From NCBI GenBank assembly GCA_030828565.1, contig JAURCF010000009.1, forward strand, positions 1 to 38,466: 38,466 nucleotides of DNA, given 5' to 3'. The notes beneath the pieces are model-generated. The model had not been told where the DNA came from. It saw nothing but the letters and a program-made list of their open reading frames with translations, and searched no databases. The stretch comes from Flavobacteriaceae bacterium (GTDB lineage: Bacteria; Bacteroidota; Bacteroidia; Flavobacteriales; Flavobacteriaceae). Shown here piece by piece: positions 26,430-34,561 of this stretch; the first letter of the stretch is position 1, and each line of letters begins with the position of its first letter. The translations under genes were made by a program, and so were the position numbers.

Positions 26430-27554
26430 ATGAATATTATACTACTGGGTCCTGCTTACCCCTATCGAGGTGGAATTTCAAACACCAACGAAGCCTTGTG
26501 TAGGAATTTGATGAAAGAGGGGCATAAAGTCAGTATATGGACTTTTACGCTGCAATACCCTTCGCTTTTATTTCCTGGAAAAACTCAATATTCACATAGT
26601 AAAGCACCCAAAAATCTTGCGATTGAAAGAAAAATAAACAGTTTGTCTCCATGGAACTGGATTCGTGTAGCGAATCAAATAAAAAAGGCACAACCTGATT
26701 TGGTGTTGGTTCGGTATTGGACTCCTTTTTTAGCGTTGGCCTTAGGTACAATTGTTAGACGTCTTAATGTTGATATTAAAAAAATTGCCATTACTGATAA
26801 TGTTCACCCGCACGAAAACACACTTTTTCAAAAGCAATTCACTCATTATTTCTGCAAACAGTTTGATGGGTTTATTACGTTTTCAAAGTCGGTCGCTTCA
26901 GAGCTTGATTTATATGTTCAAAAACCCATTGTTTTATTGCAACATCCAATCAATGATAAACTTCCACTTCCTTCAGATCAATTAAAATCCCAAAAAGAAT
27001 TAGCGTTGGATCCTTCTAAAACATATTTTCTTTTCTTTGGATTGGTCCGAAAATACAAAGGATTGGATTTGCTGTTAAAAGCGTTTTCTAGACTCCTTAA
27101 AAAACATCGCAACACACATTTGCTAATTGTTGGAGAACATTATGAATCGTCTCAAAAATACCGCAAACTCGTGTCCTCATTACAAATAGAAGCGTCCGTT
27201 ACTTTTGAGAATCGATACGTACCCACACACGAGCTATCAAAATGGTTTTCTGCATCGGACTTGGTAGTGCAACCCTATAAAACTGCAAGTCAAAGTGGGG
27301 TTACTCCATTATCAATTTGGTTCAACAAACCTACGCTTGTTACTAAAGTTGGTGGACTGTATGAGTCGGTTGTGCATAAAAAAACAGGTTGGATTGTTGA
27401 ACCTACTGTAGACGGAATTGAGAAAGGAATGGAGGATTTTTTGAACAGCAAGGACAAAGAGATTTATAAAAAAGCGCTTCAATTGCAACAAAAAAAATTA
27501 AGTTGGTCTCATTTTTGTAATGAATGCATCAAATTCAGCAAAACATTGCCATGA
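26430..27554 (+). CDS. GT4-family glycosyltransferase
   Basis: A 374-residue GT-B glycosyltransferase. The N-terminal Rossmann part opens MNIILLGPAYPYRGGISNTN, with the glycine-rich acceptor loop. The C-terminal half contains FLFFGLVRKYKGLDLLLKAF, HLLIVGEHYES and VVQPYKTASQSGVTPLSIWFNKPTLVTKVGG, the donor-binding region of GT4 enzymes in which SQSGV replaces the classical first Glu of EX7E. It lies 13 bases after secA and overlaps the msrA ATG by four bases (ATGA), so the three are probably co-transcribed. The acceptor is unknown; an LPS or surface glycan is likely. Confidence 0.88.
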   Translation: MNIILLGPAYPYRGGISNTNEALCRNLMKEGHKVSIWTFTLQYPSLLFPGKTQYSHSKAPKNLAIERKINSLSPWNWIRVANQIKKAQPDLVLVRYWTPFLALALGTIVRRLNVDIKKIAITDNVHPHENTLFQKQFTHYFCKQFDGFITFSKSVASELDLYVQKPIVLLQHPINDKLPLPSDQLKSQKELALDPSKTYFLFFGLVRKYKGLDLLLKAFSRLLKKHRNTHLLIVGEHYESSQKYRKLVSSLQIEASVTFENRYVPTHELSKWFSASDLVVQPYKTASQSGVTPLSIWFNKPTLVTKVGGLYESVVHKKTGWIVEPTVDGIEKGMEDFLNSKDKEIYKKALQLQQKKLSWSHFCNECIKFSKTLP

Positions 27555-28228
27555 AAAAATCAAACTTTTTTTTATTATTACTATTAAGCAGTTCAGTACT
27601 TCAAGCCTGCACAATGAAGCCCCCTACTCCTTCTAATAATGAAGTTCCAACTCCAACTCCCATTCCTTTATCACTCCAACATTTAGAAACTGCATATTTT
27701 GCATCCGGATGTTTTTGGTGTGTAGAAGCCATTTATGAAAGCTTACAAGGAGTCGAAGAAGTCGTTTCAGGCTATGCTGGAGGAAAAACTACCAATCCTA
27801 CTTATAAGCAAGTTATCTCAGGAAGAACCGGGCATGCAGAAACTATCCAAGTTTTTTATGATCCGAAAATCATAAGCTTTAAAACGCTTTTGAAAGTGTT
27901 TTTTGATTCCCACGACCCCACAACTCTAAACAGACAAGGACCCGACAAAGGAACACAATACCGATCCGTTGCATTTTACAAAACCAAAAAAGAAAAGGAA
28001 ATCATAGAGGATTATATCCGACTTCTTACAAACCAAAATGTTTTTAAAGGCAAAATCACTACCGAAGTGAAAAAAATGAATCAATTTTACAAAGCTGAAG
28101 AATACCATCAAGATTATGAAAGATTGAACCCAAACAGTACATACATTCAAAGAGTTTCAAAACCCAGACTCCTAAAGTTTCAAATCAACAACTCGGCTCT
28201 TTTAAAAGAAGATCAAAGTGCACATTAA
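27551..28228 (+). CDS. msrA: Peptide-methionine (S)-S-oxide reductase, lipoprotein form
   Basis: Reduces methionine-S-sulfoxide in oxidised proteins. The ATG at 27551, overlapping the GT4 stop, gives MKKSNFFLLLLLSSSVLQAC, a lipoprotein signal, then a Pro/Thr-rich linker (about 21-40) and the MsrA domain. The active site is GCFWC in FASGCFWCVEAIYESLQGVEEVVSGYAGG; GRTGHAETIQVFYDP, RQGPDKGTQYRS and YKAEEYHQDY complete it. Of 225 residues the only cysteines are the lipobox Cys and the two in GCFWC, so recycling must use that pair; the C-terminal resolving cysteines of E. coli MsrA are missing. Periplasm-facing anchoring is inferred. There is no fused MsrB. Confidence 0.93.
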   Translation: MKKSNFFLLLLLSSSVLQACTMKPPTPSNNEVPTPTPIPLSLQHLETAYFASGCFWCVEAIYESLQGVEEVVSGYAGGKTTNPTYKQVISGRTGHAETIQVFYDPKIISFKTLLKVFFDSHDPTTLNRQGPDKGTQYRSVAFYKTKKEKEIIEDYIRLLTNQNVFKGKITTEVKKMNQFYKAEEYHQDYERLNPNSTYIQRVSKPRLLKFQINNSALLKEDQSAH

Positions 28229-30177
28229 TTGGTTGAAGAACTGACTGAAAGCCTTTTGTTTATTACTCGATTCATATAGTCCTGAAAAAAAGCTTTCATA
28301 AAGCGTTCATTTTGTTCCATATCAGGAGTCTTGTTTTCCATAATATTATCAGAAAGCCCCACATCCTCAATGGCATAAACCCCTATTGTTTTTTGTCCAT
28401 CGAACACAAAAGTGTATTTACCTATTGAAAAATGATAAACAGTTCCAAAAAAGTGAACTGAAAAGGGTGTTTCATCCATTTTGGATTGCAAACTCCGACC
28501 CCATGTTTGAATGGGTTGATCATACCCTAACAAATCAACTAGGGTCGGGAAAATATCCATTTGCTGTGCCAATTCATCTGATTCTCCAACCCATGTTCCG
28601 TTTGGATCATAAAACATTATGGGTACGGCATATCGGTTAATTGGTTTTTTATATTCTGAGTAGAATGCCTCATTGCAATGATCGGCAGTAAGTACAAATA
28701 GTGTGTTGTTAAACCAAGGTTCTTTTTGGGCAGATTTAAAAAATTGCCTCAAAGCATTATCAGAATATCCTATCACATGATGCACAGGGATGTTACCCTC
28801 TGGAAAAACTCCCTCATATTTCTCAGGAACTTGATAGGGTTCGTGAGAAGTTACAGAAAAGATAGTAGCCAAAAATGGTGATTTTTTTTTGCTAAGGGTT
28901 TGATTCATAAACTGGAAAAATGGCTCATCCCAAATGCCCCATACTCCATCAAATTGTGTATTGTCATTGAACTCGTTTTTGCCGTAGTAATGATCAAATC
29001 CTAAGATATTCGAAAAGCCTAAAAACCCCATAGATCCATTGGGTGCACCGTGAAAAAAAGAAGTATCGTATCCCATTTCGTTAGCAGCCGAAACAATAGA
29101 TTGCACCTTTTGGTTGGCATAGGGAGAAGAAGTAAAAGCAATTTTGAAAGAGGGAAGACTCGCCAAAACAGCAGGCATGGCATGAATGGATTGTCTTCCA
29201 TTGGAAAAAGCATTGGAAAACACCATGCTATGATTTGCAAGGGAATCCAAAAATGGAGTATAACTTACATAATCTGGAATGCTCGTGTTTTTGTTAAAAG
29301 CGCCAATGTATTCACGTCCAAAACTCTCCATAATTAGAATAATAACATTTTTACCATTGTGTTGCCCTCCATTGTATTGCTTAATGGGGTGAATGATGTC
29401 GGTTATCTGATCTTCTGGTAAAAAATCAACTGTCTTAAAGAAGTTTTTTTTGTAAGTTCTTATCAAGCAAAAAGGTGCGTTTAAAACCAAGTCAGCATGA
29501 GTGCCATTGGTTACATGACGGTGAGCATCAACCATGTTTATGGGTCGCGTAGCATTACCAATACCACCCCGTATTCCAATAATACTAACACCAACAATTA
29601 GGATTGTGAGCAAAATAGATTGGAATATATATTTAAAAGAAAATGAATTTCCAACAGAGGAAACCTTTACCCGATTGTAAAGAACATACCAGAAATACCC
29701 CAAAACAAAAAACAGCAAAAAAACATGCCAATAGTTTTTAATAAATAATAATAAAAGAGTGAATTTGTTCTCTTCGTTTCCAACTACATCAAATACGGCG
29801 GTAGTTAATCGACTTTGGGAAAACTTGTAGTATATAAAGTCAGCAAAATTAGTTGCATAAGCAACGGCGTTGGTTACTCCATACAAGAGACCTAATCCCC
29901 ACTGAAATTTTGGATAAGTATTTATTTTAAGAGGAAGTAAACTAAGCAGCATAAACAAGCTATTTACATACAGAATAGCTGTAGTATCAAACTGAAGCCC
30001 AATAAAGGCTAACCATAAAAATTGTCCAAAGGAATCAACATCAATAAGGTCTACATTGTACAGAAAAAACAATACTCGGGCAGCAAAATAAAACAGATAC
30101 GCTAAAAAGATTCTGTAAAAAAGAGCGCGATATTCTGACACTCTAAAGCTCATAAACGAGTATGAATTCATATCCAT
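28225..30177 (-). CDS. LTA-synthase-family (sulfatase-fold) membrane enzyme
   Basis: A 650-residue inner-membrane protein: about five N-terminal spans (to about 200) and then a periplasmic alkaline-phosphatase-superfamily domain. Metal and catalytic residues are visible: Glu284 in IILIMESFGREYIG, the likely nucleophile Ser330 in NGRQSIHAMPAVLASLPS, and Asp499-His500 in FVLTADHCNE. The lipoteichoic-acid synthase fold transfers or removes phosphoglycerol or phosphoethanolamine. A Gram-negative cell has no LTA, so an LPS, periplasmic-glycan or lipid target is inferred. It overlaps the PAP2 gene by 10 bases and the end of msrA by 4 bases. Nearby in-frame Met codons at 30171 and 30153 are alternative starts. 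Confidence 0.88.
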   Translation of the reverse strand: MDMNSYSFMSFRVSEYRALFYRIFLAYLFYFAARVLFFLYNVDLIDVDSFGQFLWLAFIGLQFDTTAILYVNSLFMLLSLLPLKINTYPKFQWGLGLLYGVTNAVAYATNFADFIYYKFSQSRLTTAVFDVVGNEENKFTLLLLFIKNYWHVFLLFFVLGYFWYVLYNRVKVSSVGNSFSFKYIFQSILLTILIVGVSIIGIRGGIGNATRPINMVDAHRHVTNGTHADLVLNAPFCLIRTYKKNFFKTVDFLPEDQITDIIHPIKQYNGGQHNGKNVIILIMESFGREYIGAFNKNTSIPDYVSYTPFLDSLANHSMVFSNAFSNGRQSIHAMPAVLASLPSFKIAFTSSPYANQKVQSIVSAANEMGYDTSFFHGAPNGSMGFLGFSNILGFDHYYGKNEFNDNTQFDGVWGIWDEPFFQFMNQTLSKKKSPFLATIFSVTSHEPYQVPEKYEGVFPEGNIPVHHVIGYSDNALRQFFKSAQKEPWFNNTLFVLTADHCNEAFYSEYKKPINRYAVPIMFYDPNGTWVGESDELAQQMDIFPTLVDLLGYDQPIQTWGRSLQSKMDETPFSVHFFGTVYHFSIGKYTFVFDGQKTIGVYAIEDVGLSDNIMENKTPDMEQNERFMKAFFQDYMNRVINKRLSVSSSTN

Positions 30178-30728
30178 CTTTTTTCAATAAATTTGTAAAT
30201 AAAATAAAACAATGTTCCCGAAACAACACCAAAAATAGCTCCTGAAAGGACATCTAAAGGAAAGTGAACACCTATATAAATTCGACTGTAGGCAACAAAA
30301 CTTGCCCATACAAATAGCAACAACCACAAACGGTGAATAGGCTTGAATATTCCAAAGAAAAAAGTAGCCAGTGCAAATGAATTGGATGCATGTCCAGAAA
30401 AATAACCAAATTTTCCTCCACAGTGTTCCTTAACCAATCGCATTATATCCATTGTTTCAGGGTCAAAGCAGGGACGAAGACGCATAAAAGAATATTTAAA
30501 TAAATTGGTTGTTTGATCGGTAAAAGCAATCATAAGAACTGCAATAATCAAAATAGCGAAGAAACGTTTTTTACCTAATTTTAAAAATGCGTATCCAAGC
30601 AAGAAAATATAAAGCGGAATTGAAGATCGTTTATTGGTGATAAACATCCATAACGAATCGAACGACTCGCTGCCAAGCGAATTAAGCCATAAAAACCATT
30701 GTTTGTCCAATTCTAATATCGATTCCAT
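30168..30728 (-). CDS. PAP2-family membrane phosphatase
   Basis: A 186-residue integral membrane lipid phosphatase. The three PAP2 signature blocks are present: KYSFMRLRPC (KxxxxxxRP), YFSGHASNSFA (PSGH-type; here FSGH) and SRIYIGVHFPLDV (SRxxxxxHxxxD). Five or six hydrophobic spans surround them. Such enzymes dephosphorylate undecaprenyl pyrophosphate, phosphatidylglycerol phosphate or lipid A. The ATG at 30728 overlaps the stop of the small upstream gene (TGATG); a GTG one codon earlier is possible but unneeded. It overlaps the LTA-synthase-like gene by 10 bases, suggesting coupled production and a shared lipid or headgroup pathway. Confidence 0.92.
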   Translation of the reverse strand: MESILELDKQWFLWLNSLGSESFDSLWMFITNKRSSIPLYIFLLGYAFLKLGKKRFFAILIIAVLMIAFTDQTTNLFKYSFMRLRPCFDPETMDIMRLVKEHCGGKFGYFSGHASNSFALATFFFGIFKPIHRLWLLLFVWASFVAYSRIYIGVHFPLDVLSGAIFGVVSGTLFYFIYKFIEKRWI

Positions 30729-30961
30729 CACTCGCTCTCAAATTCTTTAATTTGATCATCGTAAAATTCAGTGGCTTTGTCAATCCAATGGGCAATTTCA
30801 GAAGTAGCTTCTTCTTTGTCGTTTGAGGTAAAGTGTTCCCACCAGGTTAGTTCGTCTGTTGCCAAATCAATTATAAACCTTGGAAATTCTGTGTGGATAA
30901 CAAATATAGAGTCAGGAAACTCCATACTATCTGCTAATAAAAAGGAGGGTAATTGACTCAT
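30728..30961 (-). CDS. Small acidic conserved hypothetical protein
   Basis: A 77-residue acidic protein (MSQLPSFLLADSMEFPDSIFVIHTEFPRFIIDL, ending FYDDQIKEFESE). No signal peptide or membrane span is visible. The FPDSIFVIHTEFPRFIIDL block is one I recall in flavobacterial proteins of unknown function near PAP2 genes. The second half is helical and rich in Glu/Asp. It overlaps the PAP2 start and lies 23 bases after the MATE stop, so it is probably the second gene of a MATE-small protein-PAP2-LtaS-like unit. No function is assigned. Confidence 0.75.
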   Translation of the reverse strand: MSQLPSFLLADSMEFPDSIFVIHTEFPRFIIDLATDELTWWEHFTSNDKEEATSEIAHWIDKATEFYDDQIKEFESE

Positions 30962-30984
30962 AAAGTATTGGATTTTATCAATTG

Positions 30985-32331
30985 TTATGTTTTAAAATAA
31001 AAACGAATATACAACATTATCGAGGAAACTACCAGTCCCGAAAGGAGTCCAATCCACACTCCAGTGGCTTCCAAAGAGGTGTGAAGTCCTAGATAAAATG
31101 AAATTGGAAATCCAACCAAACCGTAAGCAATAAATGTAATTAGGGTTGGAATATTAACATCATGCAGTGCACGCAAAGCGCCCAAAGCAACTACTTGTGC
31201 CCCATCAAATATTTGAAAAAATGCAGAAACCCATAATAAAGTAGATGCTATTTGAATCACCTCAACAACATCCAATCCTTGAGAATTATCCAAATAAACA
31301 GAGGGTAAAAATTCATTAAAAGCGATAAAGAAAATGGCAAAAATAATATCAAGAATCAAAGTGACTAAAAATATTGAGTGAGCAATATCACGAAGCGACC
31401 GAAATTGCTTCTTACCCTTTTGATTTCCAACACGAATCGTAGCAACTACACCCAGTCCCATGGCTACCATAAAGGTCATGGATGACAAATTGAGTGCAAT
31501 TTGATTAGCTGCTTGTGCATTTTTTCCAATCATTCCACACACCCATACCGCGGCTGTAAAAAAAGATACTTCAAATAACATTTGAAACGCGGAGGGAAAT
31601 CCTAGGCTAAAGAGTTTTTTAAGCATTTTTTTGCGAACATCTGAAAAATTCAATTGAGTTACAAAGTAGCGCGCCTTTGAGCTTCGAGTTAATAAAAACC
31701 ATAAAACAAAAACCATCGCTACACGAGATGCTAACGTTCCAAAGGCAGCACCTACAATTCCCAATTTGGGAAATCCCCACATTCCAAAAATTAAAACATA
31801 ATTGATAACCACATTAACAATATTGGCGAATAAAGTCGCGTACATAGGAATTCGTGTCATAGAAAGTCCGTCAGTCAATTGTTTAATGGCCTGAAAAACA
31901 ATCAAAGGAAATAGTGAAATAGAAACCCATTTTAAATAAGGAAAAGCCAGTTCAACAACCTCAGCAGGTTGTCCCATATAAAAGAGAATGGATTTTGACT
32001 GATATACCAATAGTGCTAAAATAAGCCCTAAAAACACACACCAAACCAAACCATTGGTAAAAGCTGATTTTATTTCTTTAGGTTGTCCTGAGGAATCAGC
32101 CTCGGCTACTAAGGGAGTGATTGCCGTAGAAAACCCAATTCCTATTGACATGGCAATGAATATAAACGAGTTTCCTAGCGAAATTGCAGCAAGCTCAGCC
32201 GTTCCTAATTGCCCTACCATTATATTGTCTACCAACTGCACCAGGGTATGCCCCAATAAGCCAATAATTACAGGATAAGCAAGCTTAAGATTGTATCGAA
32301 ATTCTTTGGTGTATCGCTCCAGATTTAACAT
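30985..32331 (-). CDS. MATE-family efflux transporter
   Basis: A 448-residue polytopic membrane antiporter expected to export cationic compounds using Na+ or H+. It shows twelve hydrophobic spans in two six-helix halves. The MATE signature is present in the first half (PVIIGLLGHTLVQLVDNIMVGQLGTAELAAISLGNS) and echoed in the second (MGLGVVATIRVGNQKGKK). It belongs to the NorM-like branch. It is probably the promoter-proximal gene of the four-gene minus-strand unit ending with the LTA-synthase-like gene. Confidence 0.93.
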   Translation of the reverse strand: MLNLERYTKEFRYNLKLAYPVIIGLLGHTLVQLVDNIMVGQLGTAELAAISLGNSFIFIAMSIGIGFSTAITPLVAEADSSGQPKEIKSAFTNGLVWCVFLGLILALLVYQSKSILFYMGQPAEVVELAFPYLKWVSISLFPLIVFQAIKQLTDGLSMTRIPMYATLFANIVNVVINYVLIFGMWGFPKLGIVGAAFGTLASRVAMVFVLWFLLTRSSKARYFVTQLNFSDVRKKMLKKLFSLGFPSAFQMLFEVSFFTAAVWVCGMIGKNAQAANQIALNLSSMTFMVAMGLGVVATIRVGNQKGKKQFRSLRDIAHSIFLVTLILDIIFAIFFIAFNEFLPSVYLDNSQGLDVVEVIQIASTLLWVSAFFQIFDGAQVVALGALRALHDVNIPTLITFIAYGLVGFPISFYLGLHTSLEATGVWIGLLSGLVVSSIMLYIRFYFKT

Positions 32332-32335
32332 TCGG

Positions 32336-32343
32336 CAAATATA
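32336..32343 (-). promoter_or_regulatory. Promoter -7 element (TATATTTG) four bases from the MATE start codon
   Basis: An exact TAnnTTTG on the minus strand, immediately before the ATG at 32331. If used, transcription would begin at or just inside the start codon. No -33 TTG is seen at normal spacing. Confidence 0.3.
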
Positions 32344-32401
32344 TGCAGTATGTTTTTATAAAAGTGTTTAGGGCGCTACAAATTGGGTTGTAAGGAGGAA
32401 A

Positions 32402-33568
32402 CTACCCTTTATTAGCAAAAGTAATAACATCCTCAACTGTAATCTGACCATCGCTTAAAACAGTAAGACGTTCTATTACATTGCGAAGCTCTCTTACATT
32501 TCCAGTCCAGTCGTATTGTTGAAGTTGCTTTGTCGCTTTGGAATCAATTTCTTTGACAGTCGATCCTTGATGAAATGCAATTTGTTTGAGAAAATGATGC
32601 ACTAATAATGGAATATCATCTTTGCGATGGTTTAGAGGAGGAACCGCTATTTCAATAACTGCCAAGCGATGAAACAAATCCTCTCGAAAACGGTTTTGTT
32701 TGATTTCATCTAACAAATTTTTATTAGTAGCCGCAATAACACGCACATCAACCACAATATCTTTGTCACTTCCTACCCGTTGTACTTTATGTTCTTGAAG
32801 GGCGCGTAATACTTTTGCTTGAGCGGAAAGACTCATGTCCCCGATTTCATCCAAAAACAATGTTCCACCGTTTGCAGCTTCAAATTTTCCTGCACGATCT
32901 TTATTGGCTGAAGTAAAAGAACCTTTGACATGACCAAACAATTCACTTTCTATGAGTTCAGAGGGAATGGCAGCACAATTCACTTCAATCATTGGGCCTT
33001 TGGAACGTGTACTTTTTTGATGAACCCAATGAGCTACCAATTCTTTACCTGTTCCGTTTGGACCAGAAATAAGAACTCGAGCATTAGAGGGAGCCACTTT
33101 TTCAATCATTGATTTTATCTGAACAATAGCCTCCGATTCTCCAATCATATTAAATTTGGAGGGAACTTTTTTAGCTTTTGTTGGATTATTTTGAATTTGA
33201 ATTTTAGAGTCCAAGGCATTACGGACTGCATTGAGCAATCGATTCAAATCGGGTGGTTTTGATATATAATCAAACGCCCCTAATCTCATGGCTTCAACAG
33301 CAGTTTCCAAATCGCCATGCCCAGAAATCATGACCACAGGAAGCTCGGGATGTGTGTTTTGGACTTTTCGCAACACCTCTATTCCATCCATTTTGGGCAT
33401 TTTGATATCGCACAAAATCAAGTCAACAGCATTTTTTTCAATAAAGGAACTTCCTTCAAGGCCGTTTTCGACCTCAGAAATTTTATATCCTTTGTCTTCT
33501 TCTTCCAATATTTTTACAAGAACTCTTCGAATACTTGCTTCGTCTTCAATAATTAAAATGTGCGACAT
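32402..33568 (-). CDS. NtrC-like response regulator (receiver plus AAA+) without a DNA-binding domain
   Basis: A 388-residue two-component regulator. The receiver (1-120) has the acidic pair Glu8-Asp9, phosphoacceptor Asp54, Ser82 and Lys104. The AAA+ domain (about 140-360) has Walker A GPNGTGKE (169-176), Walker B GGTLFLDEIGD (234-244) and the arginine-finger segment FREDLFHRL (294-302). The sigma54-contacting loop, GAFTGA in NtrC, reads GSFTSA (216-221). The chain ends at ITVEDVITFANKG, so the Fis-type helix-turn-helix is absent. I recall similar proteins across flavobacteria. Its ATG overlaps the mscS stop (TAATG), and no histidine kinase is adjacent. Action through sigma54 is therefore uncertain. 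Confidence 0.9.
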   Translation of the reverse strand: MSHILIIEDEASIRRVLVKILEEEDKGYKISEVENGLEGSSFIEKNAVDLILCDIKMPKMDGIEVLRKVQNTHPELPVVMISGHGDLETAVEAMRLGAFDYISKPPDLNRLLNAVRNALDSKIQIQNNPTKAKKVPSKFNMIGESEAIVQIKSMIEKVAPSNARVLISGPNGTGKELVAHWVHQKSTRSKGPMIEVNCAAIPSELIESELFGHVKGSFTSANKDRAGKFEAANGGTLFLDEIGDMSLSAQAKVLRALQEHKVQRVGSDKDIVVDVRVIAATNKNLLDEIKQNRFREDLFHRLAVIEIAVPPLNHRKDDIPLLVHHFLKQIAFHQGSTVKEIDSKATKQLQQYDWTGNVRELRNVIERLTVLSDGQITVEDVITFANKG

Positions 33569-34398
33569 TACAGATTGTTTTGCATGTGAAAAACACGTTG
33601 TGGAAAAGGAATTTCAATATTGTGTTCTCTAAACGAATTTAAAATACTAAAGCGAATATCACTTTTAGAAAGATTGGATTCGAAACTACTATTCATGCAA
33701 AAAACTAAATTAAATTCTAAGCTACTATCACCAAATAGGGACAGCATTACAAAGGGAGCCGGTTTTTTGAGGACTTTAGGATGATTCAACGCTGCTGAAA
33801 TTAACAATTCTTTCACTTTCTCAGGGTCAGAATCATAGCTAACACCAACAGCTATACTCTCGCGAGTTAGAGATCCATTGGCAGTCCAATTGTATAAAAT
33901 CGAAGTCAAATAAATATGATTGGGAATGATTAGCACTTTATTGTCAATCGTTGTAGCACGTGTAGTTCTGAGTTTGATATTTTCCACTTTACAGACTTTG
34001 TCATTAATTTCAATGACATCACCGACATGAACCGTTTGATCAGAAAGTATAAAAATTCCTGAAATAATATCTTGAAAAAATGTTTGTAACGCAAGACCAA
34101 TACCTACTAAAAGCGCAGCGGAAGCAGCGAAAATTGCCGTTATATTGACGCCAAAATTTTGCAGTGTCAATAAAAATACTACCGCATAAATAAAGTTGTT
34201 AAAAAATGAAAAAACAGATTTGAATTTCAATCGACTGTCTTGATTGAGTTTGCTTGATGCAATTCGATTGATGATTTTTAAAATAAAAGAGGTTAGAAGA
34301 AAAATGCCAATGACCATAAGTACTCCCAAAATGGAAACGGTTATTGTGTCGCCAATGACATATTCATGGGTCAGAAAGTCTAAAATTTTTGATAGCAT
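33568..34398 (-). CDS. MscS-family mechanosensitive channel
   Basis: A 276-residue small-conductance channel that releases solutes on hypo-osmotic shock. Three N-terminal spans (about 15-35, 60-80, 85-110) include the pore helix AASAALLVGIGLALQTFFQDIISGIFIL with the Gly/Ala packing of TM3. It is followed by the beta domain (TVHVGDVIEINDKVCKVENIKLRTT, DNKVLIIPNHIYLTSILYNW) and the alpha-beta C-terminal cage. Length is like E. coli MscS (286). It is translationally coupled to the response regulator downstream, hinting that the regulator may act in osmotic or envelope stress, though that is inference. Confidence 0.92.
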   Translation of the reverse strand: MLSKILDFLTHEYVIGDTITVSILGVLMVIGIFLLTSFILKIINRIASSKLNQDSRLKFKSVFSFFNNFIYAVVFLLTLQNFGVNITAIFAASAALLVGIGLALQTFFQDIISGIFILSDQTVHVGDVIEINDKVCKVENIKLRTTRATTIDNKVLIIPNHIYLTSILYNWTANGSLTRESIAVGVSYDSDPEKVKELLISAALNHPKVLKKPAPFVMLSLFGDSSLEFNLVFCMNSSFESNLSKSDIRFSILNSFREHNIEIPFPQRVFHMQNNL

Positions 34399-34445
34399 AG
34401 GTTAGATATTATCTGTAAATATAGGTAAAAGAGTGAAAATTACAT

Positions 34446-34481
34446 AAAAAAAAACCCACCCTTAAATGAATTAAGGATGGG
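34446..34481 (-). terminator. Rho-independent terminator after grpE-dnaJ
   Basis: CCCACCCTT (34455-34463) pairs with AAGGATGGG (34473-34481) with one mismatch. On the minus strand the stem is followed by a run of nine U (A run at 34446-34454). It lies about 80 bases beyond the dnaJ stop. Confidence 0.7.
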
Positions 34482-34561
34482 AAAGTTGCTATGAAAAAGA
34501 AATCAATAGACATGCTATTGATTCTCAAACATAAAAAATATTTTTAAAAAAAACCATATTA

